This document shows positions 16,509 through 23,668 of a DNA stretch of 38,439 bases, in pieces. Under the pieces are notes generated by a model. That model worked only from the letters and a program-made list of their open reading frames with translations. It made no database searches and had not been told where the DNA came from. Source of the stretch: an uncultured Lachnospiraceae bacterium. Its GTDB lineage: Bacteria > Bacillota > Clostridia > Lachnospirales > Lachnospiraceae. Every line of letters begins with the position of its first letter. The first letter of the stretch is position 1. Made by a program: the position numbers and the translations under genes. The stretch lies in contig CACZQN010000008.1 of the NCBI GenBank assembly GCA_902783375.1, positions 1 to 38,439 on the forward strand, given 5' to 3'.

Positions 16509-17867
16509 TCATTCAAACTTCAGATGGGATTTGAACTTTCTGTATAGAATGATTGCCACCCCGCAGGTGGTCACTTCGGTGATCAGCACCGCGCTCCAGA
16601 CCAGATCCTGGTTTTTCGAGATGGTCGCGATCAGCCAGAAACTGCCGATCAGCAGCACGCACTGGCGGAGCATGTTGATGATAAATGCATAGCGGGCATG
16701 GTCGATCGCCTGCATCCCGGATGACATGATCATTGACGCAGCACCGAACGGCAGTGTCAGGACACAGGTCCGGATACAGATGATTCCGATCTGCCGCATA
16801 TAATCACTGGCCGAAAACAGGGTCAGAATTACTCCCGGAATCAATTCCAGAATCACGAGGAGAAGGCTCATCAGCGCAACGCACGCCGTCAGCGCCACTT
16901 TCATTGTCTTCTGCACACGGTCAGTCTTTCCATTGCCATAATTGTAGGACACGATCGGCACCATGCCGTTGTTCAGGCCGAAGATCGGCATGTAGCAGAA
17001 ATTCTGCAGTTTCATCCAGATGCCGTACACGGCGGTTGCCGTTGTAGAGAAACTGAGCAGTACCTGATTGATAAAGAAGCTGGTCATGGATGCCAGGCCC
17101 ATCGTGATGATGGACGGCAGGCCCACGCGGAAGATATCCACAGCCGCTTCCACCTTCAGTGCCACCGCAAACAGGTCTTTCCGGACTGCGTGGTTATACT
17201 TCAGGTTCAGGCAGATCGCGACAATGGCGGAGAAAATCTGACCGAACACGGTCGCATATGCCGCGCCGGCGATCCCCATCTCCGGGAATGGTCCGATGCC
17301 GAAGATCAGCAGCGGATCAAAGATCAGATTGAAGATGGCGCCGCAGAGCATCGCCGCCATCGACAGAGAAGCATGACCGGATGACACCAGAAGCCGCTCG
17401 TAGTATTTGCTGAAGATCGAGCCGCAGGACAGAACCCAGTTGATCGTCAGGTAGGTTGTCCCCATCGCAGCGATCTCGGCAACGTTTGTCTGGTAGCGGT
17501 ACAGCGGTCCGGACGCAAAGATGCCGAGCACGATGAACACTGCCGTGAACACCAGCGACAGACCGGTCATGGTCCGGATTGTCGCGGAAGCTTTCTCCTG
17601 GTTCCCTGCTCCCATATGTCTCGCCCAGACCGCGGAAACACCGGTCGCAGATCCGACCGCGATGGCCGTCACGATCTGCTGCATCGGAAACGCCAGCGAC
17701 ACCGCTGTCAGCGCATGTTCCGAGATCCGCGCAACAAACATGGAATCGACGATGTTGTACATCGCCTGGATGAAGAATGAAATCATCATCGGCAGACTCA
17801 TCTTCAGAAGCACCTGCTCCACCGGAAGTGTTGCCATCATGGTCATTCTGTCCTGTTTCTGGTTCAT
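16509..17867 (-). CDS. MATE family efflux transporter
   Basis: A 452-residue membrane protein with about twelve hydrophobic segments in two MatE repeats. Repeat 1 starts near KMSLPMMISFFIQAMYNIVDSMFVARI and repeat 2 near VGLPSIITMGLASMTSFFINQVLLSF. Such transporters export cationic drugs or metabolites using a Na+ or H+ gradient. I start it at 17867 behind GGAGGAG; an in-frame extension to 17924 would read through a terminator stem and is rejected. It lies just after the oxidoreductase operon but behind a strong terminator. Substrate cannot be inferred. Confidence 0.9.
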   Translation of the reverse strand: MNQKQDRMTMMATLPVEQVLLKMSLPMMISFFIQAMYNIVDSMFVARISEHALTAVSLAFPMQQIVTAIAVGSATGVSAVWARHMGAGNQEKASATIRTMTGLSLVFTAVFIVLGIFASGPLYRYQTNVAEIAAMGTTYLTINWVLSCGSIFSKYYERLLVSSGHASLSMAAMLCGAIFNLIFDPLLIFGIGPFPEMGIAGAAYATVFGQIFSAIVAICLNLKYNHAVRKDLFAVALKVEAAVDIFRVGLPSIITMGLASMTSFFINQVLLSFSTTATAVYGIWMKLQNFCYMPIFGLNNGMVPIVSYNYGNGKTDRVQKTMKVALTACVALMSLLLVILELIPGVILTLFSASDYMRQIGIICIRTCVLTLPFGAASMIMSSGMQAIDHARYAFIINMLRQCVLLIGSFWLIATISKNQDLVWSAVLITEVTTCGVAIILYRKFKSHLKFE

Positions 17868-17884
17868 AACTCCTCCATTCAGAA

Positions 17885-17921
17885 ACAAAATCGGTGGGGG
17901 AGTGAAAGTCACTCCCCCACC
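17885..17921 (-). terminator. Strong terminator between the oxidoreductase operon and the MATE gene
   Basis: A perfect 13-bp stem (17893-17905 with 17909-17921) with a 3-base loop is followed by GATTTTGTTT on the minus strand. It lies 51 bases after the gamma-subunit stop and ends about 15-20 bases before the MATE ribosome-binding site, leaving no room for a promoter between. Confidence 0.9.
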
Positions 17922-17971
17922 CATCTAAGCAGTTCTTATATCGTTTCCGGATGATACCGGATCAAAGACGC

Positions 17972-18507
17972 TCAGTCCTTGTAATCTCTTCCGATCTCCA
18001 TCATCTTCAGGTTCAGGTCCAGAAGATCCGCATGACGGGCGGAGACACATTTCCCAAGTGCCTGCTTCACGGTATCCATGTTGTAGTCGCCGAGAACCTC
18101 CAGCAGCTTGCCGACCAGGATCATGTTGGCCAGTGTCGGAGCGCCGTTCTCGCCGGCAAGCTTGGTCGCCGGAATATAGTAGACATTGACGTCATCTCTC
18201 TCCACCTTGCGCTCGATCAGGGAGCTGTCGACGAAGATATAGCCGCCGGTCTTCACGCTCTTCTCGAACTTGTCAAGGGAAGGAAGGTTCATTGCCACCA
18301 GGACATCCGGATAGGAAATGATCGGTGCGCCGACCGGTTCATCGCTGAGGATGACGCTGCAGTTTGCGGTACCGCCACGCATCTCCGGACCGTAGGACGG
18401 AAGCCAGCTGACATTCTTATCCTCGATCAGTCCTTTATAGGCCAGTACTTTTCCGGAGAAAAGAAGTCCCTGACCGCCAAATCCCGCAAAAAGATATTCT
18501 CTGGTCA

Positions 18508-18508
<1 letters not shown>
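17972..18508 (-). CDS. 2-oxoacid:ferredoxin oxidoreductase, gamma subunit
   Basis: The 178-residue gamma subunit of a four-subunit ferredoxin-dependent 2-oxoacid oxidoreductase. The family signature GFGGQGLLFSGKVLAYKGL is at residues 9-27, followed by SWLPSYGPEMRGGTANCSVI. It binds CoA at the interface with the catalytic subunits. Its ATG overlaps the beta-subunit stop by one base (TAATG), so translation is coupled. A strong terminator follows. By its companions the enzyme is closest to the VOR (2-oxoisovalerate) type. Confidence 0.9.
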
Positions 18509-19278
<770 letters not shown>

Positions 19279-19280
19279 AT

Positions 19281-20345
19281 TCACTCACCTGCCTTTCCGG
19301 CTGCTTCCCTGATCGCAGCAAATACTTCTTCCGGAGACGGAATCATACCGCCTACACGCTTGCAGAGCGTAACCGGAACCTTGCACTCTGTTGCAAGACG
19401 GACATCCTCGATCATCTGTCCCATGGACAGCTCCACGCTGATGAACTGCTTTGCAGTACCCAGTGCTTTCTGGAAGGTCTTGACCGGGAACGGCCACAGG
19501 GTGATCGGACGGATCAGGCCGACCTTGATGCCCTCGGCACGGGCAGCATTGACAGCGTTCTTTGCAACACGGGCAGCGATACCGAATGCTGCAATCACGA
19601 TCTCCGCGTCATCCAGCATATACTCTTCTGCCAGTGCCTCCTTCTCCGCGATCATGTCATATTTCTCAAAGCGCTCGATGTTCTTCACTTCCAGCACTTC
19701 CGGTGTCAGGTAGAGGGAATTCACGATGTTGTGGGCTCTCTTCATGCCTGTTCCGGTGGTCGCCCACGGCTTCGCCGGAGCTTCCTTAATCTCAAAATCA
19801 AAGGAAACCGGTTCCATCATCTGGCCGATGGTTCCATCTGCCAGGATCATGGTGGTCATCCGGTACTCATCAGCAAGCTCAAAGCCGCGGATGGTCAGCT
19901 GTGCCATCTCCTGCACGGATGCCGGTGCCAGAACGATCATGTGGTAATCGCCGTGGCCGCCGCCTCTGGTTGCCTGGAAATAGTCCGACTGGCTCGGCTG
20001 AATACCGCCAAGACCCGGGCCGCCTCTCTGGCAGTTGACAACCAGTGCCGGAAGATCTGCGCCGGCGAGGTAGGAAATACCTTCGCTCTTCAGGGAGATT
20101 CCAGGGCTCGAAGAAGATGTCATGACTCTCTTTCCTGCAGAGGAAACGCCATAAACCATGTTAATCGCAGCAATCTCGCTCTCTGCCTGCAGGAAGGTTC
20201 CGCCGATCTTCGGCATTCTCTTCGCCATATAGGCTGCGATCTCTGTCTGCGGGGTGATCGGGTAGCCGAAGTAATGACGGCAGCCGGCCAGGATCGCCGC
20301 TTCCGCGATAGCTTCATTTCCCTTCATCAATACTTTATCAGCCAT
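19281..20345 (-). CDS. vorB: 2-oxoacid:ferredoxin oxidoreductase, alpha subunit (VorB family)
   Basis: The 354-residue alpha subunit closely follows the pattern of proteins annotated as 3-methyl-2-oxobutanoate dehydrogenase subunit VorB: MKGNEAIAEAAILAGCRHYF, GYPITPQTEIAAYMAKRMPK, LQAESEIAAINMVYG, MTSSSSPGISLKSEGISYL and GGPGLGGIQPSQSDYFQ. With CoA, the complex interconverts a branched-chain or related 2-oxoacid and acyl-CoA plus CO2 using ferredoxin; direction depends on reduced ferredoxin. The second gene of four in the block delta-alpha-beta-gamma. Substrate is inferred from family resemblance only; aromatic 2-oxoacids remain possible. Confidence 0.9.
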   Translation of the reverse strand: MADKVLMKGNEAIAEAAILAGCRHYFGYPITPQTEIAAYMAKRMPKIGGTFLQAESEIAAINMVYGVSSAGKRVMTSSSSPGISLKSEGISYLAGADLPALVVNCQRGGPGLGGIQPSQSDYFQATRGGGHGDYHMIVLAPASVQEMAQLTIRGFELADEYRMTTMILADGTIGQMMEPVSFDFEIKEAPAKPWATTGTGMKRAHNIVNSLYLTPEVLEVKNIERFEKYDMIAEKEALAEEYMLDDAEIVIAAFGIAARVAKNAVNAARAEGIKVGLIRPITLWPFPVKTFQKALGTAKQFISVELSMGQMIEDVRLATECKVPVTLCKRVGGMIPSPEEVFAAIREAAGKAGE

Positions 20346-20354
20346 TTTCTCACC

Positions 20355-20561
20355 TCACTTCTCAATCCTGATGATGCAGTCCGGGCACATCGTCGCGCAG
20401 GAAGCGCAGGCAATGCAGGCTGCTTCATCGACACATTCAGCCGGGTGATGCCCCTTCTTGTTGATGGTTTCCGCGGACAGACGAAGAATGTGCTTCGGGC
20501 AGGCATCCACACACAGCCCACAGCCCTTGCATTCGTCTGTTCTAAATGTCAGTTTCGCCAT
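20355..20561 (-). CDS. 2-oxoacid:ferredoxin oxidoreductase, delta (2[4Fe-4S] ferredoxin) subunit
   Basis: A 68-residue ferredoxin-like subunit with two CxxCxxCxxxCP clusters: Cys11, 14, 17, 21 and Cys49, 52, 55, 59. It passes electrons between the catalytic subunits and free ferredoxin. An AGGAGG ribosome-binding site precedes it, and it lies 9 bases before the alpha subunit. Confidence 0.93.
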   Translation of the reverse strand: MAKLTFRTDECKGCGLCVDACPKHILRLSAETINKKGHHPAECVDEAACIACASCATMCPDCIIRIEK

Positions 20562-20592
20562 TCTTAATCCTCCTTTTCCCGCCCCCGCATCC

Positions 20593-21255
20593 TCAGACAG
20601 GCCTCTTCTGCAGATGCATCGGAAACAGGTTTTCTACCTTATCAGAAAGCTCTTCTGCCACGTCCTCTGAGACGCTGGTCAGCACCACCGGCAGTCCGGA
20701 GAGTCTTGCGATCTCCTCGACATACGCTTCAGAGGAAAGGATATCCTCCGCGGTGGTCTCCGCGCCCAGATTGGAATTGTGGATAATTCCCGTAAATTTC
20801 AGTGATGCAGCCATCTCGATCTCCCGCATCACTTCGATGGTCGATGCCGCATCCGGCGTCAGCGGCCGGAACCGGTTGACCACCAGGAACATGTCATAAT
20901 TGTTCTCCTCCCGGATGGCAGGCGACAGTCTCCCGAGCGCATAGGCGCCGCGGTCATCTCCGCCGACATCCACGACACTGACCAGTTCCTTGTCATCGAC
21001 AATCGCATACATCTCCTGCGGGAGCGCCGGGATATCCAGGTTCGTATTCGCGTACTCCGAGACGATCAGGCGGATTCCCTTTTCGGCCAGCTCCGGCCCA
21101 CTGTCCTTGGAGCGAAAATACGGATTCACGATATCCAGGTCCGCAAGCGCTACCTTGTCGAACTGTTTCTTCATATCAAAGGCCATGTTCACGGCGATGT
21201 TGGTCTTGCCGCTGCCGTAATGGCCGCAAATCAGCGTTATTCTTTTATAATGCAT
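20593..21255 (-). CDS. P-loop ATPase, MinD/ParA/Mrp-like, of unknown role
   Basis: A 220-residue nucleotide-binding protein. Walker A is ICGHYGSGKTNIAVNMAFDM near residue 10. ALADLDIVNPYFRSKDSG follows, and SVVDVGGDDRGAYALGRL near residue 90 has the place of Walker B or switch 2. Its ATG at 21255 overlaps the stop of the upstream synthetase fusion by 11 bases, so it is translationally coupled to it. It sits between the synthetase and the oxidoreductase subunits. This suggests a service role for that enzyme, such as cluster delivery or assembly, but nothing in the sequence proves it. Confidence 0.8.
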   Translation of the reverse strand: MHYKRITLICGHYGSGKTNIAVNMAFDMKKQFDKVALADLDIVNPYFRSKDSGPELAEKGIRLIVSEYANTNLDIPALPQEMYAIVDDKELVSVVDVGGDDRGAYALGRLSPAIREENNYDMFLVVNRFRPLTPDAASTIEVMREIEMAASLKFTGIIHNSNLGAETTAEDILSSEAYVEEIARLSGLPVVLTSVSEDVAEELSDKVENLFPMHLQKRPV

Positions 21256-23527
21256 GTCTGATAATCTTTCCGCTGGTCGTCTTCGGCAGTTCATCCTTGA
21301 ACACAACGATTCTCGGATACTTGTACGGTGCCGTATGCTTCTTGACGTACTGCTGAATCTCTTTCACCAGGGCGTCGTCGCCGACCTTCCCCGGAACCAG
21401 CACGATGCTTGCCTTGACCACCTGTCCTCTGACCGGATCCGGTTCTGCCGAGACACCGCACTCCAGAACATACGGCAGTTCCATGAGAACGCTCTCGATC
21501 TCGAACGGCCCGATGCGGTAGCCGGAAGACTTGATGACGTCGTCTTTTCTTCCCACATACCAGAAGAATCCGTCCTCATCCTTCCATGCCAGATCACCGG
21601 TATGATACCAGCCGTCTCTCCAGGTATCTTTTGTTTCTTCTTCGTTGTTGTAGTAGCAGACTGCAAGGCCCATCGGGATACCCTTCCGGATACTGATGAC
21701 GATCTCGCCCTCTTCACCGGATGCAACCGGATTCCCTTCATCATCCACCAGTTCGACCTCATAGATCGGAGCCGGCTTGCCCATGGAACCGATCTTATGC
21801 GGCGCACCGACCATATTGCCGATGATCATGCCGGACTCGGACTGACCGAAGCCTTCCATGATCCGCAGGCCCGTTGCCTTCTCGAACTGACGGTACACCT
21901 CCGGGTTCAGCGCCTCTCCGGCCGTCGTCATATGCTGCACCGATGAAAAATCGTACTGGGAGATATCCTGCTTGATCATCATCCGGAGCATGGTCGGCGG
22001 TGCACAGAAACTCGTGATCTGGTACTTTGCAAACATCGGCAGAATCTTCGCCGCATCGAAGCGGTCAAAGTCATAGACGAAGATCGCGCCTTCTGCGAGC
22101 CACTGTCCCCAGAGCTTGCCCCAGCCGGCCTTCGCCCAGCCGGTGTCGGAGATCGTGAAGTGCAGTCCGTTCGGATCGACGGTCTGCCAGTATTTTGCTG
22201 TATGGAAATGTCCTAACGGATATTTGTAATTGTGTGCTGCAATCTTCGGATATCCCGAAGTGCCCGATGTGAAATACATCAGCATCAGGTCATCGCCGCC
22301 CGGTGCATCCTCCGGACGATCGTAGCGGGAACGGTACATCTGGTACTCTTCGTCGAAGGTTCTCCAGCCCTCGCGCTCGCCGTTGACGATGATCATGTTC
22401 TTCAGGGTCCCGCACTGCGCCTGCGCCAGTTCCACCTGATGAGCCGAATCCCCATCCGCCGTGCAGAGAATCGAGGTGATACCTGCCGTCTCGAAACGGT
22501 AGACCAGATCGTGATCTAACAGCTGGTTGGTCGCCGGGATCGGAATCGCGCCGATCTTGATCAGACCCATGATCGCATACCAGTACTGGTAATGCCGCTT
22601 CAGGATCAGCATGACGCGGTCGCCCCTCTTGATGCCGAGTGCCTTGAAATAGTTCGCGCAGCGGGAGGAATTCTTGCTGACATCCTCGAAGGTGATCCGG
22701 CGCTCGGTCATATCCTCTGCCACATGCAGCATCGCAAGCTTATCCGGCTCTCTCTTTGCCAGCTCATCCACCAGATCAAACGCAAAGTTGAAATGATCGG
22801 TATTCTTGAATGTGATGGAGAGCGGTGTTCCCTTCTCGTTCTCTTCCACATCGATATATCTGTGCCAGATCCGGTCCTTATCATCCGCAACCGAACGGTA
22901 ATCATCCTCGATGATCTCCGTATTGGTCAGCTCCGGAATCGGTTCCCCGGCCGGATTCAGGACAATTGCATAGAAAATACAGTCCTTGCCGCCGACCGCA
23001 ATCATGCCGTGCGGCGTGCCGGAATCGTAATAAATACTGTCGCCAGGCCCAAGGATCTCGCTGTGCTCACCGACCTGAACCTTCAGGTGCCCTTCAATGA
23101 CAATATCGCACTCCTGCCCGTCATGCTTGGTAACCTCGATCGGCTTCGCCTGCGCAGACGGATCATAGAAGCTGTGTACATACAGCGGCTCAGCGATCCG
23201 GTTCTGGAACGCATAGGCAAGGTTGTAATAGGTCATGCCATGCGCACGGGAGATCTTCTGTCCGCCGCCGGCCCTTGTCAGCGTATAGGAACGCAGCGTC
23301 GGGCTGTAACCTTCCAGGATATCGGTGATGGTGACATTCAGTGCCAGCGCACATTTATAAATGAACGTAAAGTTCAGGTCCGTCTTTCCTTCTTCGCAGA
23401 GAAGATACTCCTCCAGTGTCGTGTCGGTCACACTGGCCATCTCTTCCGGAGTCTTTCCCTCCAGTTCTCTCAGTTCCCGGATTCGCCCGGATATTTCCTG
23501 AATTTTATAATCCAGTTCCTGGTCCAT
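21245..23527 (-). CDS. XRE-cupin-acyl-CoA synthetase fusion protein (copy 2)
   Basis: A 760-residue three-part protein. Residues 10-75 resemble an XRE helix-turn-helix (ISGRIRELRELEGKTPEEMA). Residues 80-190 are a cupin with GQECDIVIEGHLKVQVG and GDSIYYDSGTPHGMIAV. Residues 235-760 are a complete AMP-forming acyl-CoA synthetase: MYFTSGTSGYPK (418-428), GFGQSESG, YHTGDLAWKDEDGFFWYVGR, SSGYRIGPFEIES and the C-terminal catalytic lysine in PKTTSGKIIRHAL. It should activate a free carboxylic acid to acyl-CoA. It has its own promoter and is followed by the coupled ATPase and the oxidoreductase genes. Whether the XRE domain still binds DNA is unknown; it may only be a structural relic. Confidence 0.88.
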   Translation of the reverse strand: MDQELDYKIQEISGRIRELRELEGKTPEEMASVTDTTLEEYLLCEEGKTDLNFTFIYKCALALNVTITDILEGYSPTLRSYTLTRAGGGQKISRAHGMTYYNLAYAFQNRIAEPLYVHSFYDPSAQAKPIEVTKHDGQECDIVIEGHLKVQVGEHSEILGPGDSIYYDSGTPHGMIAVGGKDCIFYAIVLNPAGEPIPELTNTEIIEDDYRSVADDKDRIWHRYIDVEENEKGTPLSITFKNTDHFNFAFDLVDELAKREPDKLAMLHVAEDMTERRITFEDVSKNSSRCANYFKALGIKRGDRVMLILKRHYQYWYAIMGLIKIGAIPIPATNQLLDHDLVYRFETAGITSILCTADGDSAHQVELAQAQCGTLKNMIIVNGEREGWRTFDEEYQMYRSRYDRPEDAPGGDDLMLMYFTSGTSGYPKIAAHNYKYPLGHFHTAKYWQTVDPNGLHFTISDTGWAKAGWGKLWGQWLAEGAIFVYDFDRFDAAKILPMFAKYQITSFCAPPTMLRMMIKQDISQYDFSSVQHMTTAGEALNPEVYRQFEKATGLRIMEGFGQSESGMIIGNMVGAPHKIGSMGKPAPIYEVELVDDEGNPVASGEEGEIVISIRKGIPMGLAVCYYNNEEETKDTWRDGWYHTGDLAWKDEDGFFWYVGRKDDVIKSSGYRIGPFEIESVLMELPYVLECGVSAEPDPVRGQVVKASIVLVPGKVGDDALVKEIQQYVKKHTAPYKYPRIVVFKDELPKTTSGKIIRHAL

Positions 23528-23541
23528 GTTTCTCGTCCTTT

Positions 23542-23555
23542 AATCAAAAATGATT
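23542..23555. promoter_or_regulatory. Possible operator in the leader of synthetase copy 2
   Basis: AATCA-AAAA-TGATT is a short perfect inverted repeat between the promoter and the start of synthetase copy 2. It could be a site for the XRE domain of this protein. The arms are only 5 bp, and I did not find the same repeat ahead of copy 1, so support is weak. Confidence 0.25.
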
Positions 23556-23588
23556 GTTCCATACTATTCGGGTACACATTTATTCGAC

Positions 23589-23616
23589 ATTTTAACACAA
23601 ATTTCGCATATGTCAA
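23589..23616 (-). promoter_or_regulatory. Promoter of synthetase copy 2 and the oxidoreductase operon
   Basis: TTGACA (23611-23616), a 16-bp spacer and TAAAAT (23589-23594) on the minus strand, about 62 bases before the start. The -35 box overlaps the T tail of the upstream terminator. Confidence 0.7.
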
Positions 23617-23658
23617 ATGCAAATGTGCCGTGAGTGAAAATTTATACATTCACGGCAC
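23612..23658 (-). terminator. Terminator after synthetase copy 1
   Basis: A 9-bp perfect stem (23625-23633 with 23650-23658), with a possible inner GTGAA/TTCAC pairing, is followed on the minus strand by ATTTGCATTTG. It begins 10 bases after the stop of copy 1 and separates the T-box transcript from the next one, though the T run is weak. Confidence 0.65.
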
Positions 23659-23668
23659 AACCCGCTTC

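Noticed and set aside
17868-17924. Extension of the MATE protein to 17924
   Set aside because: The extra 19 codons would translate the 3' side of a perfect terminator stem, and a GGAGGAG site directly precedes the Met at 17867.
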